Position numbers and translations under genes: made by a program. Positions 14,637-22,469 of a DNA stretch of 31,245 bases are shown here, one piece after another (within the stretch, counting starts at the first letter, position 1; each line of letters starts with the position of its first letter). Under the pieces are notes generated by a model, which was given only the letters and a program-made list of their open reading frames with translations, did not search any database and had not been told where the DNA came from. This stretch comes from Methanolobus sp. UBA474. Its GTDB lineage: Archaea; Halobacteriota; Methanosarcinia; Methanosarcinales; Methanosarcinaceae. The stretch is from positions 1 to 31,245 of the forward strand of contig DANZ01000131.1 of the NCBI GenBank assembly GCA_002501695.1, in the 5' to 3' direction.

Positions 14637-14667
14637 ATTTTAATTACTCTGCCATGAATATATGAAG

Positions 14668-14895
14668 TCAAAGTTTTTTCAGCGCTGACCTTGCGCTATA
14701 ATTCGTTACGAGCGTATATCCGAAAATGATGATCCCAAGCCAGAGCAAAGGCTCACCGATCTCATATTCAAGATAGGAAAGTGCAAGTCCGGCACTTAAT
14801 ATCAGCAGGTTTATCCTCAGCAGTTTCCTGTTCCTGTAAAGGATTGCAATATGTTTCTGCTTTTCCTGAATTAACTGTTTCTTCTCTGTTTTCAT
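14668..14895 (-). CDS. Small two-helix membrane protein of unknown function
   Basis: The 75-residue protein begins with a charged helix (MKTEKKQLIQEKQKHI), followed by two predicted transmembrane segments at about 28-42 and 49-66 and a basic tail (SARSALKKL). By the positive-inside rule both ends face the cytoplasm. I do not recognise the family. GAGG lies five bases before the ATG. It starts 27 bases after the sua5 stop and is likely co-transcribed. Confidence 0.7.
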   Translation of the reverse strand: MKTEKKQLIQEKQKHIAILYRNRKLLRINLLILSAGLALSYLEYEIGEPLLWLGIIIFGYTLVTNYSARSALKKL

Positions 14896-14922
14896 GATGC
14901 CTCACTTAAGATCGTTCTATGA

Positions 14923-15984
14923 TCAAACCACTATGATCGAACCGGCTGCCTTGCGTATACGATTGCTGACAGCCTCACCAATTCCCTCATGGCTGAAAGA
15001 GCCGTCAACCAGTATTAGGTCCACTTCCCGTGCATCCAGGTACCTCAGTCCTGAGAACAGGTTAATGGCCAGTTCTTCCGGTCTGTCCTTGCTGCCCAGC
15101 GAGAGCTGTTCCTCATGGGTAATGACCATACTGCTCTCATCCGTTAAAAGCAGTCCTACTTTTATTTTTTCCCGGCTATTATGATCAAGCATTTCATGTA
15201 TCCTGCGGACGACCCTGTCATTTTCTCCTTCGATAAGTATCACGGCTGCATCAGGAGCATAGTGCCTGTATTTCATTCCGGGGGAGCGTATGATCCCCGG
15301 GTCCGGACAGTTCTCATCTTCATATCCTATCGTTACGCTCCCGATCTCTCCTTCGATCTCTCCCCGGCTTATCCTGCCGGGTCTCAGTATGGAAGGTATC
15401 TCCAAAGTCATGTCTATGACCGTGGACTCAACGCCTACATCTGCGGTCCCGCCGTCAATAATGGCATCTATCCTTCCGAAGAGGTCTGAAATGACATGTT
15501 GTGCGTTGGTTGGGCTTGGTTTTCCAGAAAGGTTGGCACTGGGAGCAGCGAGAGGTTTCCCGGACTCCCGGATAAGTCCGATAGCTATCTCGTTATCGGG
15601 CATTCTCAGGGCCACCGTATCCAGCCCGCCTGTTGTTACATCAGGCACTATCATCTGTCTTTCCAGAATTAGAGTGAGGGGGCCAGGCCAGAATTTTTCC
15701 ATCAGTACAAAGGCTTTTTCAGGAATATTCAGGGCGAGCTCGCAGCATTGTTGCTTTGAAGCCACATGCACTATAAGAGGATTATCAGCAGGCCGGCCCT
15801 TTGCCCGGAAGACCGCTCTCACAGCTTCCTTATCGAGTGCATTTGCTCCCAGGCCATAGACCGTCTCGGTCGGAAAAGCCACTAATCCTCCGCTGTTAAT
15901 GATGGTTGCAGCTTCTTTGAGCGTATCCGCAAAGTTACTTTTGTTCATACGGAATATTCGGGTTTGTCTGGTCGTAGGATGCAT
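14923..15984 (-). CDS. sua5: L-threonylcarbamoyladenylate synthase (Sua5/YrdC/YwlC family)
   Basis: Sua5 makes threonylcarbamoyl-AMP from threonine, bicarbonate and ATP, the first step of the universal t6A37 tRNA modification that the KEOPS/Kae1 complex completes. The protein has 353 residues from ATG 15984. The YrdC domain shows AFPTETVYGLGA, the KGRPADNPL motif and PLAAPSANLSGKPSPT. An interdomain linker with SPGMKYRHYAP precedes a C-terminal Sua5 Rossmann-like domain, so this is the long form. The start is uncertain: TTG 15993, ATG 15984 and ATG 15948 are in frame and none has a good ribosome binding site. The TRIFRMNKS segment fits the usual first strand, which argues against 15948. Confidence 0.93.
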   Translation of the reverse strand: MHPTTRQTRIFRMNKSNFADTLKEAATIINSGGLVAFPTETVYGLGANALDKEAVRAVFRAKGRPADNPLIVHVASKQQCCELALNIPEKAFVLMEKFWPGPLTLILERQMIVPDVTTGGLDTVALRMPDNEIAIGLIRESGKPLAAPSANLSGKPSPTNAQHVISDLFGRIDAIIDGGTADVGVESTVIDMTLEIPSILRPGRISRGEIEGEIGSVTIGYEDENCPDPGIIRSPGMKYRHYAPDAAVILIEGENDRVVRRIHEMLDHNSREKIKVGLLLTDESSMVITHEEQLSLGSKDRPEELAINLFSGLRYLDAREVDLILVDGSFSHEGIGEAVSNRIRKAAGSIIVV

Positions 15985-16170
15985 GATCTTCAAAAATGGC
16001 GATTTGACTGAGTCCAGTATGCATTACCAGGCAAATAAGTTTTGTGTTGACCGGTAAAGTACTTCATGTACTGGCTGCAAATGCATCTGATATCAGGAGC
16101 CCACTTCCTCCGAAAATATACGGAATCGTGCCTCTTATTTCATAATTTTCAGGAAAGTCAAATAGGAATG

Positions 16171-16179
16171 TTTATATAA
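16171..16179 (+). promoter_or_regulatory. TATA box of a possible small RNA
   Basis: TTTATATAA follows a purine-rich stretch that fits a BRE. Archaeal initiation about 26 bases downstream would start RNA near 16202, exactly where a perfect inverted repeat begins. No gene on the plus strand starts nearby, so the box most likely serves a short transcript. Confidence 0.5.
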
Positions 16180-16201
16180 CATAGTGACTTCTATGCTCAA
16201 A

Positions 16202-16303
16202 GTGAGCGGGCCTATTTTTAACCCCCACTCCCACACTAACCCCCACTCCCCAACCCGCTCACAATCTTACAGTAGGGAAATGTGCAGGAGAACCTACATT
16301 TAA
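16202..16303 (+). ncRNA. Candidate structured small RNA with a C-rich loop
   Basis: GTGAGCGGG (16202-16210) pairs perfectly with CCCGCTCAC (16254-16262). The 43-base loop is C-rich and holds a near-perfect 18-base tandem repeat beginning AACCCCCACTCCC (16220 and 16238). A second stem, AAATGT (16278-16283) with ACATTT (16296-16301), displays GCAGGAG in its loop. A third, CCGTTATT with AATAACGG (16338-16345, 16360-16367), lies beyond. With a TATA box at the right distance this looks like a short RNA gene. Alternative: a 36-codon frame from ATG 16193 to TAA 16303 encodes a peptide with the repeat NPHSHT/NPHSPT; it has no good ribosome binding site and lies upstream of the predicted start. The rest of 15985-16446 holds no other gene. 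Confidence 0.4.
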
Positions 16304-16402
16304 TTACTTCGTGATCCGTTCCCACATTTAAGACTGACCGTTATTAACAGATGATTATAAATAACGGGTGGTTAAAAATAAGGGAAGATTAAAATAAGAG
16401 TT

Positions 16403-16420
16403 CCCCGGTATGTTCCGGGG
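16403..16420 (-). terminator. Terminator of the mrp/mnh operon
   Basis: CCCCGG and CCGGGG form a six-pair GC stem with a six-base loop, 26 bases after the mnhG stop. On the minus strand the T-rich stretch AACTCTTATTTTAATC follows. It is the natural end of the antiporter transcript. Confidence 0.55.
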
Positions 16421-16446
16421 TCATTCAGGAATACCTTTTTTGGGCT

Positions 16447-16806
16447 TTATTCTTTGTTCTTTAAGGCGCAGGCTTTTTCATATTCATCAATTACAGACTC
16501 CTGACAAAGACACACGCCATGCCTGTGGGCCGCACGGCCTATCATGTGGGCTGCTATGGGAGATGTCAGCAGTAAGAACAAGCCTACTGTTACGGCCTTT
16601 ACACCTATCGGGGAAAAGCCTACTTTCAGCAGGATGCTCATCATAACTCCAAAGGCGCCCAATGTGCCTATCTTGGTCGTGGTGTGCAGCCGGTTATAAA
16701 CGTCAGGGAGCCTGACAAGTCCCAGCATTCCCAGGAACACAAATATCAGCCCTATCGCAAGGAAAGCATTGCTCAGTATTTCAAGAGAGATATCTATCAG
16801 GTTCAC
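16447..16806 (-). CDS. mnhG: Mrp-type Na+/H+ antiporter subunit G
   Basis: MnhG/MrpG is a small membrane subunit of the seven-part Mrp antiporter. It has 119 residues with three hydrophobic helices and the family signature GLVRLPDVYNRLHTTTK near residues 29-45. The C-terminal tail (after AAHMIGRAAHR) is hydrophilic and carries two cysteines (CLC), slightly longer than usual. The start overlaps the mnhF stop by four bases. Last gene of the operon. Confidence 0.93.
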   Translation of the reverse strand: MNLIDISLEILSNAFLAIGLIFVFLGMLGLVRLPDVYNRLHTTTKIGTLGAFGVMMSILLKVGFSPIGVKAVTVGLFLLLTSPIAAHMIGRAAHRHGVCLCQESVIDEYEKACALKNKE

Positions 16807-17066
16807 AGAACCACTCCTTCATCAAGGTATTTAGCTATTGTCACTGTACCTACGAATGCTATTATCGAGAGCACAAGTGCCACATCCATGAAAAAGACAG
16901 AGCCCTGGTCAAAAGAGTAGATACCCAGCATGACGACTATTACTGTCGTCATTGCATCGAGTGCTATTACCCTATCCGGTATGGACGGTCCTTTTATTAT
17001 TCTGTATATGCATGGGATGATCGCAAGCACCATAAAGGTCAGTGATAATGTTAACATTGATATCAT
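16803..17066 (-). CDS. mnhF: Mrp-type Na+/H+ antiporter subunit F
   Basis: The 87-residue protein has three transmembrane helices and the family core IKGPSIPDRVIALDAMTT, in which the conserved Asp residues are implicated in ion transport or assembly. It overlaps mnhE and mnhG by four bases each, which implies translational coupling and equal output. Confidence 0.94.
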   Translation of the reverse strand: MISMLTLSLTFMVLAIIPCIYRIIKGPSIPDRVIALDAMTTVIVVMLGIYSFDQGSVFFMDVALVLSIIAFVGTVTIAKYLDEGVVL

Positions 17067-17557
17067 TCGAATGCCTCCAGCACGTATCTTTCTAGGTCGT
17101 TCCTGATCGAGCGGGCCACAGCCTCCGGGTCAGATGCATCGATACAGTGAACGTACAGTACAGACCTGTCATCAGAAATATCAATTGTGAGTGTTCCGGG
17201 CGTAAGGGTTATGGTGTTGGCTATTGCAGTGATCCCCAGGTCCGTTACTGTCCTGATGGGCACTGCAATGATACCCGGTTTTATGTTTATTTTCGGTTGG
17301 AGTACTATCTTTGCCACTATGATATTGGCTTTTATGATCTCTTTTATAAGTACATAGAAATACCTGGCTTGAGCCGGTATTTTCTTAATGGCTCTGCCAA
17401 ATGAGAAATCCTGTTTGAAATTGTAAAGCGGCTTGAAAGGACGTATGATGAAAGGTGCGAAGATAAGCCCCAGCACAAAATTGTTGAAACTGATCGTGCC
17501 ATGGACAAAGCACCATACCAGTCCCAGTATTACGGCATAGGAAATATAGCGTTTCAT
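17063..17557 (-). CDS. mnhE: Mrp-type Na+/H+ antiporter subunit E
   Basis: The 164-residue subunit has two or three N-terminal hydrophobic segments and a cytoplasmic C-terminal part. The typical family pattern is seen as ANIIVAKIVLQPKINIKPGI followed by TITLTPGTLTIDI. It sits in the peripheral group of small Mrp subunits. The four-base overlaps with mnhD and mnhF continue the coupling. Confidence 0.93.
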   Translation of the reverse strand: MKRYISYAVILGLVWCFVHGTISFNNFVLGLIFAPFIIRPFKPLYNFKQDFSFGRAIKKIPAQARYFYVLIKEIIKANIIVAKIVLQPKINIKPGIIAVPIRTVTDLGITAIANTITLTPGTLTIDISDDRSVLYVHCIDASDPEAVARSIRNDLERYVLEAFE

Positions 17558-19095
17558 CTTACCACCCTTGTAAGTACCGCATCAATGTAAGGTTGCGGGT
17601 CAAGTATCTGTCCCGCGGTTGCAGTTGCCAGTGAGATCAAAGGTTCGGCATACAGTCCGAATACCAATATCGCAGTTGCAAGCACTATGATAGGTATCAT
17701 GACCAGAGGGGATGCTTTGCGGGAAGAGTATTCCCCGTATTTATCCACATCTCTTTTATCTCCCCAGAACATCAGCAGCCAGGCTCTGAACATGTAGAAG
17801 ATGGTGAATACTGCAAAGATAAGGGCTATGCCGATCTCAAAGTAGTATTTCCCGATGATGCCTGCATCGAATAGCACTAACTTGGCTATGAACCCTCCCA
17901 TGGGCGGCAGTCCTGCAATGGACATGGCTCCTACAAGGAACATCAGTGCAAGTAAGGGAGAACTGTCAACCATGCCTCCCATTTTCCGCATATCCCTGGT
18001 GCCTGCATGGTGTATGATGCCTCCCGAGCTCAGGAAAAGCATGGATTTGGCGATTGCATGGTTCACAAGGAAAACAAGTGATGCCGTAATTGCGTATATT
18101 CCTCCCAGGCCGATCCCGAGGAACACATAGCCTATCTGACTCACACTGGAGTATGCCAGCAGGCGTTTCACATCGGTCTGTGCGACAGCCGAGATCGCGC
18201 CTACAATGATGGTTGCAAGTGCCAGATAGATTATCACAGGTTGGAATATGTACATAGTGTCCCTGAAGATCAGGAAGAACACACGCAGCATGCCGTATAC
18301 GCCAACCTTGATGAGCACGCCGCTCAGCATGGCGCTGATGGGTGAGGGTGCAGTGGGATGCACATCAGGCAGCCAGTAGTGCAGTGGGAAGATCGCTGCC
18401 TTGTTACCGAAGACAACGATGAACATCAGGGCGATGGCAAACACATGCCAGGGCATTGTTCCCGCAGCACTCATCGCACTGAGCTTTACGGAAATATCTG
18501 CCATGTTCAGCGTACCTGTGGTCGCATACAGTGAAGAGACAGCTATCAGCATTACAATGGACCCGAGCATGTTCAGTACAAGGTACTTGAATGTCGCTTC
18601 CATCTTATCTGAGCTTTTCGTAATTCCTCCGTGCTCGTTGGCGATCACAAGTCCGCATGAAGAGAGCAGCAACAGCTCAAAGAAAACGAAGAGATTGAAT
18701 ATATCCCCTGTGAGGAAGGATCCGTTGAGACCGGCCAGCAGCAGGTTGAACAGCGGGAAATAGCTGGAGCTCAACGATCTCTTTTCTATGTAGTCCAGGG
18801 AATACACAAGTGACAGGAATGAAATGGATGCTGTGAGGACCACCATCCCTGCACTCAGCAGGTCTGCGACAAGTATTACACCGTATTTGCCCCATTCACC
18901 GACCTCATAGACCTGTATGCCCTCATTCCATACCTGTAAAAGCAGCAGTACGCTCAGGATGACGAGTGCAAAGGTGACCGCAATGTTCAGAACTTTCTGA
19001 AACTGCGGCCTTGGCCTTAGCATTACTGTGACAGCTGCCATGAGGATAGGGGTCGCGATCAGGAGTATTGGCAGGTGCTGCATGAATGAGCTCAT
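17554..19095 (-). CDS. mnhD: Mrp-type Na+/H+ antiporter subunit D
   Basis: MnhD is one of the two large proton-translocating subunits, homologous to NuoM/N of complex I. From this start it has 513 residues and about 14 hydrophobic helices. The conserved channel helices are seen in FGNKAAIFPLHYWLPDVHPTAP and SGVLIKVGVYGMLR, with the key lysines of the family. A GTG at 19101 is in frame, but AGGAGG eight bases before ATG 19095 and an ATGA overlap with the mnhC stop decide the start. Confidence 0.95.
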   Translation of the reverse strand: MSSFMQHLPILLIATPILMAAVTVMLRPRPQFQKVLNIAVTFALVILSVLLLLQVWNEGIQVYEVGEWGKYGVILVADLLSAGMVVLTASISFLSLVYSLDYIEKRSLSSSYFPLFNLLLAGLNGSFLTGDIFNLFVFFELLLLSSCGLVIANEHGGITKSSDKMEATFKYLVLNMLGSIVMLIAVSSLYATTGTLNMADISVKLSAMSAAGTMPWHVFAIALMFIVVFGNKAAIFPLHYWLPDVHPTAPSPISAMLSGVLIKVGVYGMLRVFFLIFRDTMYIFQPVIIYLALATIIVGAISAVAQTDVKRLLAYSSVSQIGYVFLGIGLGGIYAITASLVFLVNHAIAKSMLFLSSGGIIHHAGTRDMRKMGGMVDSSPLLALMFLVGAMSIAGLPPMGGFIAKLVLFDAGIIGKYYFEIGIALIFAVFTIFYMFRAWLLMFWGDKRDVDKYGEYSSRKASPLVMIPIIVLATAILVFGLYAEPLISLATATAGQILDPQPYIDAVLTRVVR

Positions 19096-19520
19096 CCCCA
19101 CAGCCTCCTCAGTTCACTTATATCGGTGGTGCCGTACTCTTCATAGATGCGATAGGCAAGTATCAGTATGAAGGCAGTCGTTGCAAGACTGATGACAATT
19201 GCAGTTAGTACCAGTGCCTGGACAAGCGGATCGACATAATGGACACTATGGCCTGCAGCAAGTACGGGTGCAAGTATGTTCTCCGATAGTACATCGTTGA
19301 ATATGGTCCCTGTCACTTCGGCTGCCCCGTGCCCGCCGTCATCGGCAATGATGGGTACCTTTGTTCCTGCGAAAACACCCGTGGAAACGATAAGCAGGTT
19401 GACGGCATGTGAAAGTATGCCCAGGCCGATGATCATCTTTACTATGTCCCTGCGGAGGATCATGAATGTACCAATGCCGAAAAGGATGGCGATCGTTAAT
19501 GAGAGTAACGTATTGTTCAC
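19092..19520 (-). CDS. mnhC: Mrp-type Na+/H+ antiporter subunit C
   Basis: The 142-residue protein is a NuoK-like subunit with three transmembrane helices. The NuoK-type signatures are IGLGILSHAVNLLIV in the second helix and DPLVQALVLTAIVISLA in the third. The 35-residue loop between them (about residues 55-90, with DDGGHGAAEVTG) is longer than in NuoK, as usual for MrpC. It overlaps mnhB by four bases. Confidence 0.95.
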   Translation of the reverse strand: MNNTLLSLTIAILFGIGTFMILRRDIVKMIIGLGILSHAVNLLIVSTGVFAGTKVPIIADDGGHGAAEVTGTIFNDVLSENILAPVLAAGHSVHYVDPLVQALVLTAIVISLATTAFILILAYRIYEEYGTTDISELRRLWG

Positions 19521-19933
19521 CTGTCATCACCTACATTTTTGAAAATAAAGAGCAAACTGCCTATCACAACAAAGTAAACGCCAATGTCGAACAGGCCGGC
19601 AGATACCAGCTCCACCTCCCCGAAGAAGGGAAGATGCAGGAATTCGACAGCGCTCCTGAAGAAGTTGTGTCCGAAAGCCAGTGCAGCAAAAGCTGTCAGG
19701 GATGCGAGCAGCAGGCCGAATGCAAACCAGTTGCCCCAGTCCGGGTTAAAGAAGGATTTGATGTGGTCAAGCCCGAACACAACATATGTCAGCGCTATCA
19801 CCGCGGCAAACATCACTCCTCCGATAAACCCGCCTCCGGGATTGTTATGTCCTGCAAGTAACAGGGAGATCGAAAAGAGGATCACCAATGGTAAACAAAT
19901 CTTGGTTACTGTTTTTGTAATAACTGTTGTCAT
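19517..19933 (-). CDS. mnhB: Mrp-type Na+/H+ antiporter subunit B
   Basis: The 138-residue protein has four hydrophobic helices and the family segment LLAGHNNPGGGFIGGVMFAA near residues 25-44. In this operon the extra MnhB-like region found in some archaeal MrpA proteins is not duplicated. It overlaps mnhA and mnhC by four bases each. Confidence 0.94.
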   Translation of the reverse strand: MTTVITKTVTKICLPLVILFSISLLLAGHNNPGGGFIGGVMFAAVIALTYVVFGLDHIKSFFNPDWGNWFAFGLLLASLTAFAALAFGHNFFRSAVEFLHLPFFGEVELVSAGLFDIGVYFVVIGSLLFIFKNVGDDR

Positions 19934-22299
19934 TCTTCCTCACCTCTGCTGTGGATCAGGTTATAAACTCCAAGTGCTGCCAGGCAAAGGACCGATATCT
20001 CTCCAAGGGTATCATAACCTCTGAAATCGACTATTATAACATTTACAATGTTGTGTCCCCCGGCCAGTGGCAGACTTTTCTCAATGAAATAGTGAGAAAG
20101 GCTCTCAAAGGGCGGGACTATGCCCTGGGTGGCATTGATCATCATAATGAACACGGTTAAAGCCACCGCAGACGCGATCAAAAGATCTCTCGTCATTAAT
20201 GCCGGGGTTATGTGTTCTTTGAATGTCTGCGGTATCTTCACGATCGCAAGCAGGAAGATGATCGTGCCGAGAGTTTCCACCAGCACCTGCGTAAGTGCAA
20301 GGTCCGGCGCCTGCAGGTAGATGAAAAGCAAACTAACAAGGTACCCAAGTCCTGAAAGGGATATTATCGCCGGTATGTAACGCGGGAGCAATGCTGCGCC
20401 AAGTGCTGCCACTATCATGAAAAAGAACACTATTCCTTCATATAACGGTATGTCAAAATTGAGGCTGGAAGGTATGATGTCGGATGCAAGCAGTATAATG
20501 GGTATGATGAACAGCACCAGCATCAGCACCAGCAGGGCCGTTATATATGTCTTGATAGTTCCGGGCTGCATGCGTGATGAGAACCCGAACGTGACCGTCT
20601 TTGCATTGTCGACCGCAGCATCATAGAAATAATTTATACTTATCATGGGGTGTTTTGCATTGAACCTGTTCTGCCAGGCAGCAATGCTGTCATAGCGGGT
20701 ATAGATAAGGATGCCGAGGAGGAATGTGGTAATTGTCATCATCAGGGAAGGCGTGAAACCATGCCATAGCTGCACATGCAGATCCAACGGTTCAAGAATT
20801 ATTGCCTCGGCTGCCGGCTCAATGATATTATGCACCGGTATTGAAGGGGCAAGCCCGAACAATATGATGAGAGCTGCCAGGAAGGCCGTCGGCAGGATCA
20901 TGATCCAGCCGGGGTCGTGTATGTGCTCCGGCAGGCTTGCGGAAGGGCGCTTGCCAAGGAAAATGCCATCTATGAACTTAATGGAGTAAGCAAAGGTCAG
21001 CACTCCTCCAAGCACTGCCAGTGCTGGAATTATCAATGTGAACGGAGCCCCCAGTTCCGCTCCCATCTCCAGGGATGTTTCATAGAACATCTCCTTGCTC
21101 AGGAAACCGTTCAGCGGAGGTATCCCTGCCATTGCAAGCGCGCCGATGACTGCCAGGACGAAGGTAATAGGCATTTCTTTGCGCAGGCCTCCCATCTTTG
21201 TAATGTCCCTGGTAGCTGTTTCATGGGCAACTATACCGGCTACAAGGAAAAGACAGGCCTTGAATGTTGCATGGTTCAGCAGATGGAAGGTAGCGGCAGC
21301 GACCCCTATGCCGGGGTGCTGATAGGTCGTATAGCCGTACATGGTCATCAGGTAGGCAAGCTGGCTGATCGTGGAATAGGCAAGGATTCCTTTGATATCG
21401 GTTTGGCGGAATGCCATAAATCCTGCAGCTATCATTGTAATTATTCCGACACCGCTTACCAGCAGGAACCATGCTTCGGTACCGGAAAATATGGGGTGTA
21501 TCCTTGCGACAAGATAAATACCGGCTTTCACCATGGTTGCGGAGTGCAGAAAAGCGCTTACCGGGGTTGGTGCTTCCATTGCGTTGGGGAGCCATATGTA
21601 GAACGGTCCCTGCGCAGATTTTGAAGCCGCACCTATGAAGACAAGTATAAGTGTAATAATGAAAAGCTCGTGGCCTTTTATAAATTCTATTGTGGATTCG
21701 CTCTGCAGGATCGCAGGGATGTCAAAAGTGCCTGTCATGGCATGAAGCAGCAGGAATCCCGCAAGCATAAAAAGACCGCCGCTGGCTGTCAGGAGCAGGG
21801 ATTTGGTTGCTCCGTATACGGACAGGGGCCTGCCGCGCCAGTAGCCGATAAGCATGAAAGACGTAATGCTTGTAAGTTCCCAGAAAATGAAAAGCTGGAT
21901 GGTATTGGCTGAAAATACTACTCCGAGCATTGACCCCATGAAGAAGAGAAGCTGCTGATAATAACGTGGAAGGTCTTCCCTCGTTGACATGTATTCGTTG
22001 GAATACAACATTATTATTATTCCGATCCCCGAGACGATCAGGCCAAACATAACACTGAGCCCGTCCCCGTAAAATGACAGGTCAATGCCCACAGATGGAA
22101 GCCACGACAGCGAGCCCTGGATATTCTCACCATGGATGACACTCGATGCGACCTGTGACACAAGTACAAAACTCAGCAAAGCAACTGCCGATGCATACCA
22201 TCCTATCCTGCTCTTCAGGACCTTTTCAACCACTGGCAATATACCGGCCAAAACGAATGGCAAGAAAACCGCTAGAGTAAGTGCTGTAAACGAATCCAT
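19930..22299 (-). CDS. mnhA: Mrp-type Na+/H+ antiporter subunit A
   Basis: MnhA is the largest subunit, homologous to NuoL plus a C-terminal MbhD/MbhE-like extension. It has 789 residues from ATG 22299. The NuoL-like channel region includes GAASKSAQGPFYIWLPNAME and SATMVKAGIYLVARIHP. The C-terminal part with YLQAPDLALTQVLVETLGT is the MbhD-like unit. Mrp exchanges Na+ and H+ across the membrane; in methanogens it probably adjusts the two gradients for ATP synthase. A TTG at 22314 extends the frame, but the TATA box at 22322-22330 lies 27 bases from ATG 22299, so a leaderless mRNA starting at this ATG is the best reading. Confidence 0.94.
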   Translation of the reverse strand: MDSFTALTLAVFLPFVLAGILPVVEKVLKSRIGWYASAVALLSFVLVSQVASSVIHGENIQGSLSWLPSVGIDLSFYGDGLSVMFGLIVSGIGIIIMLYSNEYMSTREDLPRYYQQLLFFMGSMLGVVFSANTIQLFIFWELTSITSFMLIGYWRGRPLSVYGATKSLLLTASGGLFMLAGFLLLHAMTGTFDIPAILQSESTIEFIKGHELFIITLILVFIGAASKSAQGPFYIWLPNAMEAPTPVSAFLHSATMVKAGIYLVARIHPIFSGTEAWFLLVSGVGIITMIAAGFMAFRQTDIKGILAYSTISQLAYLMTMYGYTTYQHPGIGVAAATFHLLNHATFKACLFLVAGIVAHETATRDITKMGGLRKEMPITFVLAVIGALAMAGIPPLNGFLSKEMFYETSLEMGAELGAPFTLIIPALAVLGGVLTFAYSIKFIDGIFLGKRPSASLPEHIHDPGWIMILPTAFLAALIILFGLAPSIPVHNIIEPAAEAIILEPLDLHVQLWHGFTPSLMMTITTFLLGILIYTRYDSIAAWQNRFNAKHPMISINYFYDAAVDNAKTVTFGFSSRMQPGTIKTYITALLVLMLVLFIIPIILLASDIIPSSLNFDIPLYEGIVFFFMIVAALGAALLPRYIPAIISLSGLGYLVSLLFIYLQAPDLALTQVLVETLGTIIFLLAIVKIPQTFKEHITPALMTRDLLIASAVALTVFIMMINATQGIVPPFESLSHYFIEKSLPLAGGHNIVNVIIVDFRGYDTLGEISVLCLAALGVYNLIHSRGEEE

Positions 22300-22321
22300 G
22301 CAAGCTAGATTCAACTACCTG

Positions 22322-22330
22322 TATATAATA
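22322..22330 (-). promoter_or_regulatory. TATA box of the mrp/mnh operon
   Basis: TATTATATA on the minus strand is centred 27 bases from the ATG at 22299. Archaeal transcription would start at or within a base of that ATG, which suggests a leaderless message for mnhA. The spacing is seen; the start site is inferred. Confidence 0.5.
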
Positions 22331-22437
22331 TTTGCTAATCGCAATGATTGTTCGTGATAGATTCCTGTTATCGTGCATTACCGGCTTTCCTGATTGCATG
22401 GTTCCTGCCAGAAATGAAACAATATGTTCCGGTAAAC

Positions 22438-22461
22438 TTATTCTAAGATGGGTTAGAATAA
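22438..22461. promoter_or_regulatory. Nine-base inverted repeat just upstream of the HAD phosphatase gene
   Basis: TTATTCTAA and TTAGAATAA are perfect inverted arms separated by GATGGG, ending eight bases before the ATG at 22470. The left arm overlaps the position where the TATA box of a leaderless transcript would be. It fits an operator bound by a dimeric regulator, or a leader hairpin. Confidence 0.45.
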
Positions 22462-22469
22462 CATTCAAT

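Larger units (their letters stand above)
13917..14667. other. Gene-poor stretch of about 750 bases
   Basis: Three short reading frames occur here (plus 14006-14287 from GTG, plus 14321-14602 from TTG, minus 14181-14384), but none has a ribosome binding site or a recognisable domain, and they overlap each other. What can be seen is a TATATAAG box at 14363-14370 behind a purine-rich stretch, a perfect 10-base-pair hairpin at 14408-14438, and a terminator hairpin at 14618-14636. It may be decayed coding sequence or hold a short non-coding transcript. Confidence 0.4.

Noticed and set aside
16217..16255. Tandem repeat as a CRISPR array
   Set aside because: Only two copies, period 18, no spacers of normal size and no cas genes in the window.
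22332..22469. Upstream extension of the HAD gene
   Set aside because: Would add 46 residues before the conserved first strand and would cross the inverted repeat and the divergent promoter.
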